Assembly: GCF_002261185.1 (NCBI RefSeq)
Contig: NZ_NEVQ01000003.1
Span: forward strand, 62,001 to 126,000
Reading direction: 5' to 3'
Origin: Bordetella genomosp. 4
GTDB taxonomy: Bacteria > Pseudomonadota > Gammaproteobacteria > Burkholderiales > Burkholderiaceae_B
Length of the DNA: 64,000 bases
Made by a program: the position numbers and the translations under genes. Below the pieces are notes generated by a model. It was not told the origin of the DNA, did not search any database, and saw only the letters and a list, made by a program, of their open reading frames with translations. This document shows, one piece after another, positions 31,201 to 39,632 of this stretch (position 1 is the first letter of the stretch; every line of letters begins with the position of its first letter).

Positions 31201-31384
31201 TCGGTCGGGGCGCGGCTTAACGGTCGTCCTCAACGAAGACCGCGAGCGGGCCGGAACAGTTGATCAGTCTACGGGGCTGGATGGCGAGGATGTCATCCGC
31301 ATCTTTGTTGCCAACATCCGCAACGGCGGAGATGCCGCTGATGCGATTCAGAGCAGCTATGGATTAAGAAGGGTTGGGCGATGA
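28265..31384 (+). CDS. tail tape measure protein
   Basis: The 1039-residue protein is helical. It has an N-terminal TMP domain (LIAKLGGFESGMDRAGR), hydrophobic segments near residue 300-380, a charged coiled coil (RERE/KAKAAAQSAQSAAASAAKAREQR) around 580-610 and a hydrophobic, Ala-rich C-terminal part near 880-960. Length sets the tail, roughly 150 nm at 1.5 angstrom per residue by family rule. The ATG at 28265 is preferred; the frame extends upstream across the terminator hairpin. Confidence 0.92.
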   Translation: MSNSRSLGTLTLDLIAKLGGFESGMDRAGRISKAKSDQIGKDAESAAARTKAAYATIAAVAAGTIAGISLGTIFGSVIQETKQAEREQAQLAAVLKSTGEAAGFSRDQLNAMAAELEGKSIFSAGDINQAQTAFLAFNNIVGNEFVRAQQAAADMATRTGMSIQSAAETIGRALDIPSEGMASLTRQGFKFGEQERELVAALESVGKVGEAQAIVLQALESSYGGAAEAARNTFGGALDGLRNTISGLLTADDGSLEGARLAVEDFNKQLSSPEAVAAFSALVTTIAEGAGLLVRALTSVPWEKTLTVAGAIAVVLGARLAAAATASAVSFAAATAESVRYQMALASMAGLTTRAAAGITAMGVAARVASGAMALLGGPVGAAITAGAALVYFATSAGESKSKAEDLGQQVDYLSASFDGFTKSNAQAALIDIRNQLAQAQLKSLDASDAVNTLSAKLAGIPNTDPRFQSLNDQLIKARSEFDNASGAASRLNDRIVELSAIIAGFDASAAGGAVTASKTFTELSDKINEQILLTGKRTEADKLAARIGAGLVKGLKEGEGEKLIALQRTADQKAEEDKKEREREAKAKAAAQSAQSAAASAAKAREQRAAEAIKDYERQIELINTTGNRQQDASEASKLAFELESGKLTGISEQQKARLKQLAQELDIKLQLKRENENAIKLASYAATLDERNQTASDGFELELAGAGMGDKYKERLREILTIRQEFNREMSDLQAQLNKGDIDQGLYDAETEILRKALEDRLALQRDFYEQQDEAQANWLDGVSSAWENYRDTAVNYQQQAADFISGTLDDTTVAIGNNLAAMALESENLGDAVVNVAATMARSIINALAQMAAQWLVYQAVQLVAGKTAQASAATTLAANATATSLQAGLAAFASTAAIPIVGPFLAPAAMATALAATAPVAAAVSAAAFTGMAHDGIDAVPETGTWLLKKGERVTTAETSAKLDSVLSRIDSNVDRSGRGLTVVLNEDRERAGTVDQSTGLDGEDVIRIFVANIRNGGDAADAIQSSYGLRRVGR

Positions 31385-31842
31385 TTTCAACGGACATTGA
31401 TTTCCCGGCTGGCTTGCCCCTCCCATTGCGCGAGGGGTATGGGTTCAAGCATGCCCAAACATTCAAGCGGACGGAGATGCAGTCGGGTAGGCCTCGCTAT
31501 AGGCGCATCCCGTCCGGGCCTAGCGTAGTGCCGGTGTACTGGATATTTCGACAGAACCAAGCAGCCGCATTTGAGGCTTGGTATCGAGACTCCATCAATG
31601 ACGGTGCGGCCTGGTTCAACTTCAAGCTGTTGACTCCCGTAGGGATGCTGACTGCTGTCTGTCATTTCAAGCAGATGTATGAGGGGCCGGAGCTCGTCGG
31701 CCTTTCATCGTGGCGTGTCTCGGCTGAATTGGAAGTTTGGAGCCGTCCTTTGTTGCCGCCAGGCTGGGGGAACTTCCCCGAGTTCGTGACTGGGGCAAGC
31801 ATCTTTGATATTGCAATGAACCAAAAGTGGCCTAGAGCATGA
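31381..31842 (+). CDS. distal tail/minor tail protein, 153 aa
   Basis: The protein begins MISTDIDFPAGLPLPLREGYGFKH and continues VPVYWIFRQNQAAAFEAWYRDSINDGAAWFN. This pattern is found directly after tape measure genes in siphophages (minor tail M-like). It overlaps the tape measure stop by 4 bases and the next gene by 4. It probably sits at the tail tip; the exact role is not known. Confidence 0.75.
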   Translation: MISTDIDFPAGLPLPLREGYGFKHAQTFKRTEMQSGRPRYRRIPSGPSVVPVYWIFRQNQAAAFEAWYRDSINDGAAWFNFKLLTPVGMLTAVCHFKQMYEGPELVGLSSWRVSAELEVWSRPLLPPGWGNFPEFVTGASIFDIAMNQKWPRA

Positions 31843-32318
31843 CAATCCTATCTGTCGTCTACGCCTCCGCGCCAACGGACGAACTCATCATCCCGACGCT
31901 TGAGATACAGCTGCCAGAGCGATGGATTCGTATCTGCGCCAGTTTTGAAGATCAGCTGCTTGGCGTTAACGGTGAAATGGTTTGGTTCGAGGCAGGCTCA
32001 TTGAGCATCACTCTGCCATCCAAGAACTCCACGAGCGTGCAGACGCTGACTTTCGGAGTTCCTGCGATAGATGGAGCCATTCAGCGTTATGTAGATCAGG
32101 CGCTTGAGGCTGATCAGGAAGTCAAGCTTATATATCGGGAGTACCTGGAGAGCGATAAATCAGCGCCGTCCCGTGCCCCGACAGTTATGGCCATACGAGG
32201 TGGCATTTTTGAGGATGTCGAGGCCCAATTTGAAGCGGGGTATTACGACATTTTGAACACGGCGTGGCCGCGCCCTAGATACACGGCGGAAACTGCGCCG
32301 GGGATTAGGTTCACATGA
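31839..32318 (+). CDS. DUF1833 tail protein (lambda L-like position)
   Basis: The 159-residue protein has the DUF1833 arrangement: VYASAPTDELIIPTLEIQLP at the start, then FEAGSLSITLPSKN and VKLIYREYL, with DILNTAWPRPRY at the end. DUF1833 proteins are coded between the minor tail protein and the NlpC/P60-like gene and belong to the tail tip. Overlaps by 4 bases on both sides indicate coupling. Confidence 0.82.
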   Translation: MTILSVVYASAPTDELIIPTLEIQLPERWIRICASFEDQLLGVNGEMVWFEAGSLSITLPSKNSTSVQTLTFGVPAIDGAIQRYVDQALEADQEVKLIYREYLESDKSAPSRAPTVMAIRGGIFEDVEAQFEAGYYDILNTAWPRPRYTAETAPGIRFT

Positions 32319-32704
32319 TCAATCGGTATCTGTTGACGCGCTACGTGGCGGGTGGACGTGGCCCGCATGAGTATGACTGTTGGGGCATGGCGCGGGATGC
32401 GCGTGCTGAGCTGTTTAACAAGCCGCTTTTGCCATCGTGTCCGGCGGCTAAACCAGGGGCCTTACAGGAAATCACGTTGGCATGTGGAGAGGTCGCAGGT
32501 GCTTACGGACTTAGGCCTGCACCAAGAATTCCTGGCGCCATCGCTACCGCCTGGCGGGCAGGATTGTGCGTGCATGTGGGGCTAGTTGTGGAGGCGGACA
32601 ACATGCAATGGATTCTGGAGACCGACATCGGAACCGGGCCGTGTTTGACTCGCCCGAGCAAGTTCGAAGAGCGCTATACAAAGGTTGTCTACTATGCGGA
32701 TTGA
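32315..32704 (+). CDS. NlpC/P60-like tail tip protein (K-like)
   Basis: The 129-residue protein has YDCWGMARDAR (the cysteine nucleophile region, DCxG) and CVHVGLVVEADNMQWILET (histidine region), matching the C40 peptidase core. It is smaller than free enzymes and belongs to tail tips that open peptidoglycan or help assembly. It overlaps the tail-tip gene by 11 bp. Confidence 0.78.
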   Translation: MINRYLLTRYVAGGRGPHEYDCWGMARDARAELFNKPLLPSCPAAKPGALQEITLACGEVAGAYGLRPAPRIPGAIATAWRAGLCVHVGLVVEADNMQWILETDIGTGPCLTRPSKFEERYTKVVYYAD

Positions 32705-35396
32705 GGTGTACTCCACATTCCTGCCTGAGGTCGTGCTCGAAACGAACGAGTGGAAGGGTGATACGTTCGCAGGCTTCTTGGATTCCAACAAGATCGAATG
32801 GCGAGGCATTGCCTCGCAGCCCATCGTTGTCAAAATCGACGATGCAGAGATTCCTTCGACCTTGTGGGAAAAGGTACTTTCGCCGGAAACGGTCGTGCGC
32901 GTCTACGCGTTACCGCGTGGTGGCGTATTCAAGAGCATCGGCAGCATTATCGGCAAGATTTTTAATGCCGTTTTTGGATGGCTTACTCCAAAGACGAACG
33001 TGTCAAGTTCCAATTCTGCGGAACAGAGCAAACGCCTTGAGACCGTGGACGCCAAAGCGAACCAAGCCAAGCTTGGTCAAGTGGTTCCTGAAATAGCGGG
33101 TAGGCATCAGCGCTATCCCGACTATCTAGTGCCGCCGCATCGCTTCTTTGAAGATCAGCGTACGCAGCGAGTGCAGTTTCTGGTATGTATTGGACCGGGT
33201 CTTTATAGCGTCAATGGACAGGAAGTCAAATTAGGTGACACGCCGTTCGAAACGCTGGGCGACGATGCAACCTATCAGATATATCCGCCAGGTGTTGAAT
33301 TGTCTGGCGACTATGCGTCGGAGCACTGGCACCAGACTGAAGAAGTCGGCGGGACCTCTTCAGGAACGCCAGGGCTTGTTCTTTCGACCAACGTCGCGAA
33401 TCGGGATAACGTTGACCCGGCTGCTTACCTGTTTGACTGGGACACCATCCGTCGCACAGAGGGCGAGTGGCCGAGTGGCTGGGGGCCAGGGTCGAACGTT
33501 CAAGTGGAGTTCCCTGTTCCCTATGGTGTTGTAACCATCTCAGTGCCGCCTACGGAATCAGCGCCGGGATATCAAATTAGCGAAATCACAGGGTGGTTCC
33601 ATCATCTGCCGAATAGCTTGCTTGCCCCAAATGCGATCATCGGATTAGGCCCGATAGATAGCGTGGAGGTCTACCGCATTCGGTCGATAGAGCCGGGCGC
33701 TACGCTGGGCATCTACACGGTTCGATTGGAACAGGTCGGTACGGGCAATCCGATTGTTTTTCCCCCAGGGTCGTCCGTGGTCTTGCGCTTTGGGAGCGAC
33801 TTATCCCGGAATATCTATGCAGCGGTAGGGGAGGATGCTTTTCAAGTCGCGCCGGGGCGCTTTCAGACAGAAGGCGATCCGATGTCCGTCTCTGGGGCTA
33901 AGGTTCGCTATCGTGATGGTGCGGCGTACGGGGAATGGACCGGCGAGTTTGTAGCTACGCCGGGCGAAGAGAAGACATCAACCATTGAGTATGACGTTTT
34001 CTATCAGAACGGTCTCGCCTACATAGAGGATGACGCGGAGACTTCTCCGCGCAGTGTGAGCGTCCAGTTTCAATATCGAGACATTGAAACGGATGTTCGG
34101 ACAACCATTACCAAGACCTATACAGAGGCTACGCTTGACCAAATCGGTTTTACGGAGCGGGTTGACCTGCCATATCCGATGCGTCCGTCCTGCCGCATGC
34201 GCCGCATTACCGCCAATGCTATCGATAACCAGGTGCGAGATGAGTGCACGTGGTACGGCCTGAAGGTTCGGATACCGACTCGGACTGTTTATCCCGATTG
34301 GACGACGATGTCAGTGTCATTGCGCTCTGGAGGGCGGATAGCTGCTCAGTCTGAAAATCAGGTCAACTTGGTTGTGGAGCGCCTGCTGCCGCAACTTAAT
34401 CCGGATAACACGTGGACAGAGCCACAGGCCACACGGCAGATTTCTGCGTTCTTTCGGTACATCTTGACGACCATCGGCTATACCGACGAGCAAATCGATA
34501 TGGAGGCGCTGCAACAGCTGCATTCAGTTTGGTATTCGAGAGGCGAAACACTGGACTACGTCTTTGACGAGACGACAGTGAAGGAGGCGCTTCAGCTGGC
34601 GGTAGAGGCGGGGATGGGCGAGTTCACGATTTCTGACGGGAAAGTGAGGCCCATTCGCGAGGGAATTCGGACGGTGTTCGAACAAGCCTATTCGCCGCAG
34701 AATATGACCAGCCCGTTGAGGCGGCAGTTCGCGTTTCGATTGCCGGACGATTCTGATGGTGTCGAGGTGGAATTTATCAACGCGAAGACCTGGGCAAAGG
34801 ATGTAGTGCGGTGCGGTCTGCCGGGAGACAACTTCTTCAAGGTGGAGAAACTTACCATCAAGGGGGTGACTGATCGCACGATTGCGTGGCGTATCGGAAT
34901 GCGCTATCGAAGGCGGTTGCGTTACCGGCGCGGGTCATACAGCTTTTCCACGGAACTCGATGCACTGAACAGTGAATACAAGAGCTACGTGCCCCTGTTT
35001 GCTGATATCCCAGGCTTCGGACAGTCGTCGCGGATTGTGCGCATCAGTGCCGCGCCTGACGGTTCCGCAAGAATAGGCCTAAATGACGCAGTCACCTGGG
35101 AGGACGGCAAGACGCATGTCTTCGGATACCGCCGCCCAGACGGTACGTTTGTAGGGCCTTATCCGGCGGAGCGTGGTGACAACGATTTTGAAGTCATCGT
35201 TCCGCTGCCTCAGCCCTGGCCCACAGTCACGCTCAAGATGGAACTGCCGCATGCCTTTTTCGGAGTGTCGGAGAGATTCTGCTTTCCCGCTTGGATCACC
35301 GACATCTCCCCAAAGGGAAATGACTCTGTATCTGTCAAAGCCGAGAACTACGACGAAAGGGAGTACGCGTCCGACGACGCGTTCCCACCTGATTAA
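32694..35396 (+). CDS. tail tip/host specificity protein (J/TipJ-like)
   Basis: This 900-residue protein begins with a small domain and a hydrophobic stretch (GGVFKSIGSIIGKIFNAVFGWL near 80-100). TipJ-type sections follow (IAGRHQRYPDYLVPPHRFF, then LVCIGPGLYSVN). It has no collagen-like repeat, so the fibre is encoded separately downstream. It forms the tail hub and contacts the outer membrane receptor. The ATG at 32694 overlaps the preceding gene. Confidence 0.85.
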   Translation: MRIEVYSTFLPEVVLETNEWKGDTFAGFLDSNKIEWRGIASQPIVVKIDDAEIPSTLWEKVLSPETVVRVYALPRGGVFKSIGSIIGKIFNAVFGWLTPKTNVSSSNSAEQSKRLETVDAKANQAKLGQVVPEIAGRHQRYPDYLVPPHRFFEDQRTQRVQFLVCIGPGLYSVNGQEVKLGDTPFETLGDDATYQIYPPGVELSGDYASEHWHQTEEVGGTSSGTPGLVLSTNVANRDNVDPAAYLFDWDTIRRTEGEWPSGWGPGSNVQVEFPVPYGVVTISVPPTESAPGYQISEITGWFHHLPNSLLAPNAIIGLGPIDSVEVYRIRSIEPGATLGIYTVRLEQVGTGNPIVFPPGSSVVLRFGSDLSRNIYAAVGEDAFQVAPGRFQTEGDPMSVSGAKVRYRDGAAYGEWTGEFVATPGEEKTSTIEYDVFYQNGLAYIEDDAETSPRSVSVQFQYRDIETDVRTTITKTYTEATLDQIGFTERVDLPYPMRPSCRMRRITANAIDNQVRDECTWYGLKVRIPTRTVYPDWTTMSVSLRSGGRIAAQSENQVNLVVERLLPQLNPDNTWTEPQATRQISAFFRYILTTIGYTDEQIDMEALQQLHSVWYSRGETLDYVFDETTVKEALQLAVEAGMGEFTISDGKVRPIREGIRTVFEQAYSPQNMTSPLRRQFAFRLPDDSDGVEVEFINAKTWAKDVVRCGLPGDNFFKVEKLTIKGVTDRTIAWRIGMRYRRRLRYRRGSYSFSTELDALNSEYKSYVPLFADIPGFGQSSRIVRISAAPDGSARIGLNDAVTWEDGKTHVFGYRRPDGTFVGPYPAERGDNDFEVIVPLPQPWPTVTLKMELPHAFFGVSERFCFPAWITDISPKGNDSVSVKAENYDEREYASDDAFPPD

Positions 35397-35417
35397 TTAG
35401 ATAACTTGCATCAACAC

Positions 35418-35443
35418 AAGCCCCTTTTCGAGGGGCTTTTTTT
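35418..35443 (+). terminator. intrinsic terminator before the tail fibre gene
   Basis: An 8-bp stem AAGCCCCT/AGGGGCTT with a 5-base loop is followed by seven Ts. The first ATG of the next frame directly follows the T tract; the likelier start is 13 bp on. Confidence 0.75.
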
Positions 35444-35455
35444 ATGGGCGACGGT

Positions 35456-37432
35456 ATGACGACCTATAACACTGGGAATCCAGTTCCTAGCACCGACCCG
35501 CGAGACCTGCGCGACAACGCGGAGAACTACGACACCGCAATGAACGACCGGGACAGTCCGAGTTGGATTGATCGGCTAGGGCGCCCGCGTAAAACTTTCG
35601 CTGAAATTGAGCGCCTCGCTGACCCTGGAACAGTGCTGGCAGCTGTAGAGACCGCCGAAGAGGCGGCGAGAACTGCGGTTGCTGCCAATCGAACAATCTT
35701 TCGCGCAACTAAAGCCGAGCTCTTGGCTGCGATGCAAGGCCCTCCAGCGCAGTTGGATGAAACTCCAGGAAAAGTTACGAACGATCCCGGCCACACCGTT
35801 GAGAACCCTGTAAACGGTGATTATGTATGGAGGAATGGGCAGCTGGTCTATTCCGCCGCACAGCCCGCAACGCGAGAGGAAGTGGATTATGCCCTGGAGA
35901 CCTATAGCGCTCTAGTGGGGGAGCCAGTTGAGCAGTATGAATTCTTTAACGAGTACCCAGTACCGGAGTTCTTTACAGACAAAGCATACGTGGGTACAGA
36001 TTCGGCCGATTTCGTGATCGAGTCCAAAACCACGTCCGGCGAGTTTGTGTTCAACGGCTCCGCTTCTAGCGGCGACGAGACTCAATATGAATTTCATAAT
36101 GCCCCCGATACAGAGGGTATGGGGTCTGTGTTTGTTGATCGCAACGAGTACATTTTTGCGAACTTCAGCCAGGTCGGCGACTGGTCGGGTGAGGCCACAC
36201 CTGCAAACTCTGAGGCGAACCTCAAATTCCCTCTCAATCCCTTGACTCAAATGTTGGGTCAGATCTTATATGGGCAATCCTTATACATGGGGTGCCGAGG
36301 GATTCCTCCGCTATCTACGGATCAGCCATATTCCAATTGGACGTTTGGCCAAGGTCCTCGCTCAACTCGACCAGGCGGAACGGGTGGTGGAACAGGTACG
36401 CAGTCGGCTATTCCGCTGATTGAAAACACGTCAAACATCGCTGGGAACGGATCTCCAGATCCTGGCGAGACTCCATGTTCGGGCGCGGCGAACTTTTTTA
36501 GCGTCCAAATCAAAGATTGGGGTATCGACCCTAATGCATTGCCGGTTTTCTCATCAACGGCGGGTCATGGCGGTTATAGCATTACGCAGCTAAATGAGAA
36601 CTCATCGTGGATCGCTGTTTGGCGCGATCACGTGACACAGCAAAAGGCGCGTGCGGAAGAGATGGGGAAAGAGTACATCGTTCCCGTCCTGCATTACGGA
36701 CAAGGCGAATCTGATGGCGGGATGGATGAGATCGTATGGCGTAACTATTTTCTCGCTCTGTACGCTTATCAAGTGTCCTTCGTCAAGTCTGTTACTGGTC
36801 AGAAGTGGACGCCGCCGATGCATACTTATCAAAACTGGGCCACCGGCAACGCGAGTAACCCTGCTAAGGCTTATTTGTGGCTGGCCCGAAATTATCCTAA
36901 CACCTTCAGGTTGGTTACTCCGCTGTATCACTTGCCGCGTGCCGACTATGCCAGCGATGGCACTCATCTGAGCAATATCGGTTCCAAGCATCTGGGTTGC
37001 TATCTAGGTCGCGCCTCGGCTGACGTAGTTCTAAGCCGCCCGATGACCAACTTCATCATGCCAGGCAAGCCTGTGTATGAGTCTGATACTCGCATTCGCA
37101 TTCCGCATGCCAGTGGATTTCCTCTGCAGCTGACTGAGACCACCGCGCAGAGCGGATACAAGGTGTTGACTGGGGGAGAGGACGCTGGCGTTCCTGTCGT
37201 TACGTTGGATGAGTACAAGAACGTAATTTTGACCCTGCCCCAAAGCGTAAGTCCCGAGGATTTGGTTGTCCGCTATGCGCGAGATTACAAGCCTGAGGGC
37301 ATTGTATTGAACGGTGGTGCGGGTGATCTGTGTGATACCGACCCGAGTACTGTGATCATCTCGGATGAGCTTCGGAGCCTTCGTAGCTATTGCCCGTCGT
37401 TCGTAGAAACCGTCACTCTGTCTCGCGTTTGA
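35456..37432 (+). CDS. tail fibre/spike with SGNH (sialate O-acetylesterase-like) domain
   Basis: The 658-residue protein begins MTTYNTGNPVPSTDPRDLRD, the common N-terminal attachment domain of fibres. The second half has an SGNH hydrolase: block I near YGQSLYMG, the characteristic YGQGESDGG, and the DxxH motif in SDGTHLSNIG. This suggests removal of acetyl groups from surface polysaccharide during adsorption. The ATG at 35456 is chosen over that at 35444, which abuts a terminator. Substrate is not known. Confidence 0.85.
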   Translation: MTTYNTGNPVPSTDPRDLRDNAENYDTAMNDRDSPSWIDRLGRPRKTFAEIERLADPGTVLAAVETAEEAARTAVAANRTIFRATKAELLAAMQGPPAQLDETPGKVTNDPGHTVENPVNGDYVWRNGQLVYSAAQPATREEVDYALETYSALVGEPVEQYEFFNEYPVPEFFTDKAYVGTDSADFVIESKTTSGEFVFNGSASSGDETQYEFHNAPDTEGMGSVFVDRNEYIFANFSQVGDWSGEATPANSEANLKFPLNPLTQMLGQILYGQSLYMGCRGIPPLSTDQPYSNWTFGQGPRSTRPGGTGGGTGTQSAIPLIENTSNIAGNGSPDPGETPCSGAANFFSVQIKDWGIDPNALPVFSSTAGHGGYSITQLNENSSWIAVWRDHVTQQKARAEEMGKEYIVPVLHYGQGESDGGMDEIVWRNYFLALYAYQVSFVKSVTGQKWTPPMHTYQNWATGNASNPAKAYLWLARNYPNTFRLVTPLYHLPRADYASDGTHLSNIGSKHLGCYLGRASADVVLSRPMTNFIMPGKPVYESDTRIRIPHASGFPLQLTETTAQSGYKVLTGGEDAGVPVVTLDEYKNVILTLPQSVSPEDLVVRYARDYKPEGIVLNGGAGDLCDTDPSTVIISDELRSLRSYCPSFVETVTLSRV

Positions 37433-37453
37433 ATTTAAGAAGGTAAACCAATC

Positions 37454-38230
37454 ATGATGCAAGTCCAACAATATCCGAGCGTGGTCACTGACAACCCAGA
37501 TCTGCCAAAACTGGTCAGATCAGCGGACGCGCAGGCAATCGCAAAATTCCCTGATTTCGGAATAGTCATTGACCCCAGCTATATTTTTAATGATGGGAAG
37601 TCGCCCATCAATCGAGCCACAGGCCAACTCATGCCAACTGCGCTCGTGGATAACCCGCTTGTGATTGGGACGTTCCCTAATGGGGCGCCGTGTTTTGATA
37701 TCTTGGCATCAGCCAACAATCTGCCGAGTGGCGTGAATGTGTTGCGTCTAGGTGATGTGAGTGCATCGCCGTTTCCCGCCACTGAATTCTCGATGGCTTT
37801 TGTGATGATGCGCGTTGGTGCGGCAGCGTCAACACTCGGTTTTTTAACGTCGGCGAACGGCACTGCCGGCAACCCCCGCATACTTGTGAACACTGCCGGT
37901 CGGCTGGTGATTGCCAACGGTACAGCATTCCCGGTCTCTGACACTGTTACGTCAAACCCTTTACCTACGCGCTATGTAATCACTTATTCCAACGATCTCG
38001 GCGGGAAATTATTTCGAGACGAAGCTTTGATTTCTTCGAGTCCAACCGCGTTTGCAGATCCTGGTTCGGTGTTAAACCGCATGTACGAATTCAATAAGTT
38101 GAACTTAGGAACTTTGGAGAGTTTCCTGCTTTCGGTCGGCTATCACACCACGATTGATCTTTCTCGACCGCAGAACGCCGGACATCTGGCGCGTATCAAC
38201 AAACACATGAGGTCAATGTTCATCGACTAG
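37454..38230 (+). CDS. tail fibre-associated or virion protein, 258 aa, unknown
   Basis: The beta-rich protein follows the fibre gene by 21 bp with AGAAGG upstream. Segments such as FSMAFVMMRVGAAASTLGFL, RILVNTAGRLVIANG and RYVITYSNDLGGKLFRDEAL are the kind of repeated strands found in lectin-like (concanavalin/LamG) sandwich folds. A receptor-binding or fibre accessory role is inferred from position; no family match is claimed. Confidence 0.6.
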   Translation: MMQVQQYPSVVTDNPDLPKLVRSADAQAIAKFPDFGIVIDPSYIFNDGKSPINRATGQLMPTALVDNPLVIGTFPNGAPCFDILASANNLPSGVNVLRLGDVSASPFPATEFSMAFVMMRVGAAASTLGFLTSANGTAGNPRILVNTAGRLVIANGTAFPVSDTVTSNPLPTRYVITYSNDLGGKLFRDEALISSSPTAFADPGSVLNRMYEFNKLNLGTLESFLLSVGYHTTIDLSRPQNAGHLARINKHMRSMFID

Positions 38231-38254
38231 TTTGAATTTTCAAAAAAACATCAT

Positions 38255-38276
38255 GCCCACGTTTGTGGGCTTTTTT
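38255..38276 (+). terminator. intrinsic terminator before the lysis genes
   Basis: GCCCAC-GTTT-GTGGGC (six pairs) is followed by six Ts. The holin-like ATG is 13 bp downstream, the same arrangement as before the tail tube, tape measure and fibre genes. Confidence 0.72.
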
Positions 38277-38288
38277 AATGGGATTCGG

Positions 38289-38675
38289 ATGAATAACTTA
38301 GACCCGGTCAACGTTGCTGTAGCCGTCGCGTCGGTGCTGTTTGGTCCAACGTTGGCGGCGATCATCGGCCCGTATGCCGTCATAGTCATTGCTTCAACAG
38401 TGGGGGCTGCGTGGTCGTTGGGGCGGCGCGACCCTACGGCCAGGCTCGGGGCCGTTTGGTACTTCCTACGTCTCAACGCTACGGCAGTACTTATCACCGC
38501 AGGTTTGGCTGACATTGTTGGGCGTTGGATTGGCGGGAGCGATACGTCATGGTTGTTGGCACCCATTGCTTTGTTGGTTGGGGGCGTGGGCGACGACTGG
38601 CCTCGCATAGGCCGTTGGATCATTGCCCGCGTAGGCAGCGTGTTTGAGCGCCGGATCGGCGGGGGGCCGCAATGA
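38289..38675 (+). CDS. putative holin, 128 aa
   Basis: The protein has three or four hydrophobic segments (VNVAVAVASVLFGPTLAAII, VIVIASTVGAAWSL, TAVLITAGLADIVG and WLLAPIALLVGGVG) and a basic C-terminal end, fitting a class I holin. It opens the inner membrane at lysis time so the lysozyme can exit. The ATG at 38289 overlaps no gene but follows a terminator; the next gene overlaps its stop. Confidence 0.7.
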   Translation: MNNLDPVNVAVAVASVLFGPTLAAIIGPYAVIVIASTVGAAWSLGRRDPTARLGAVWYFLRLNATAVLITAGLADIVGRWIGGSDTSWLLAPIALLVGGVGDDWPRIGRWIIARVGSVFERRIGGGPQ

Positions 38676-38938
38676 CCTGGGAAACACATCAAATCACAGC
38701 CATCGTCAATCTAGCGATCTGCATCGCTATTTGTGGCTCATGCATTTGCCGACTGACTCATGTCGGCAAGCACGACCTTGCGCGCAGGGCGCGGTATGCG
38801 TTGATGGTGGGCGGTTCAGTTACGTGCGGCTTGCAGCCTGTCTTGTTCGGTCAGTGGCCGAGCGTAGCGACGACGGTGTTTGCGGGCTGCATCCTGCTCA
38901 ACATGATGATTAATGCGTCACGGTGGAGACGATCATGA
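38672..38938 (+). CDS. small membrane protein, second holin or antiholin
   Basis: The 88-residue protein has three hydrophobic segments (ITAIVNLAICIAICGSCIC, RYALMVGGSVTCGLQPVLFG and VATTVFAGCILLNMMINA) and a basic end. It is sandwiched between the holin-like and lysozyme genes with overlaps at both ends. Two adjacent membrane genes here are often a holin and its antagonist; which is which cannot be told. Confidence 0.65.
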   Translation: MTWETHQITAIVNLAICIAICGSCICRLTHVGKHDLARRARYALMVGGSVTCGLQPVLFGQWPSVATTVFAGCILLNMMINASRWRRS

Positions 38939-39366
38939 CACTACAGGACCAGCTCACAACTCAGCTGCGTCGTGACGAGGGCGAAGTACTGCACGCCTAT
39001 CAGGATCACCTTGGCTACTGGACCTTGGGGATAGGCCGTTTGATTGATAAACGGAAAGGGGGCGGGATAACGCCTGATGAAGCAGCATATCTGCTCGCCA
39101 ATGACATCAATCGTGTGTCAACCGAAGTCAGCGAGCGATTGCCCTGGTTTGAATCCCTGGACGAAGCACGGAAGGGTGTTCTGTTGAACATGGCGTTTCA
39201 AATGGGCGTGAATGGCCTGTTGGGCTTTAAAAACACTCTTGCGATGGTTGCACGCCATGACTATGCAAAGGCCGCAGACGGCATGCTCAACAGTCTGTGG
39301 GCGCGTCAGACTCCAGACAGGGCGCTGCGCCTATCAAAGCAGATGCGTACGGGGGAGTGGCAATGA
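38935..39366 (+). CDS. endolysin, T4-type lysozyme (muramidase)
   Basis: The 143-residue enzyme has the catalytic triad in T4 lysozyme spacing: Glu15, Asp24 and Thr30 (E to D 9, D to T 6, as Glu11/Asp20/Thr26 in T4). LGIGRLID follows. It cuts the N-acetylmuramate linkage after holin opening. No signal peptide or SAR segment is present, so it depends on the holin. It overlaps the upstream membrane gene by 4 bases. Confidence 0.92.
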   Translation: MTLQDQLTTQLRRDEGEVLHAYQDHLGYWTLGIGRLIDKRKGGGITPDEAAYLLANDINRVSTEVSERLPWFESLDEARKGVLLNMAFQMGVNGLLGFKNTLAMVARHDYAKAADGMLNSLWARQTPDRALRLSKQMRTGEWQ

Positions 39367-39632
39367 TAGCCATCCTTGATCGATTCAAGGGCTACCTGAT
39401 AGCCCTTGGCGCAGCCATCCTGACGCTGATCGCTGTTTATGTTCGAGGGCGGAGCACTGGCCGAGCCACCGAACGGCAGGAACGAGAGGCCCAAATCAAT
39501 AAACAGGCGGACGAAGCCCGCCTAATTGTTCAAGAGGTGCGCAATGAATCGGCTTCTAAGTCTGATGACGCTATTCTTGCTGAGCTTGAGCGTGACTGGG
39601 TGCGCAACAACTCAGACACGAATCGGCGTTGA
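39363..39632 (+). CDS. i-spanin (Rz-like)
   Basis: The 89-residue protein has one N-terminal inner-membrane segment (YLIALGAAILTLIAVYV) and a charged periplasmic coiled coil (RATERQEREAQINKQADEAR). The o-spanin gene is nested in another frame inside its 3' half. It overlaps the lysozyme stop by 4 bases. It acts with the o-spanin to fuse the inner and outer membranes in the last step of lysis. Confidence 0.82.
   Translation: MIAILDRFKGYLIALGAAILTLIAVYVRGRSTGRATERQEREAQINKQADEARLIVQEVRNESASKSDDAILAELERDWVRNNSDTNRR

Noticed and set aside
35456-38230. A diversity-generating retroelement, because Bordetella phages are known for them
   Set aside because: No reverse transcriptase, accessory protein or template/variable repeat pair was seen near the fibre gene.
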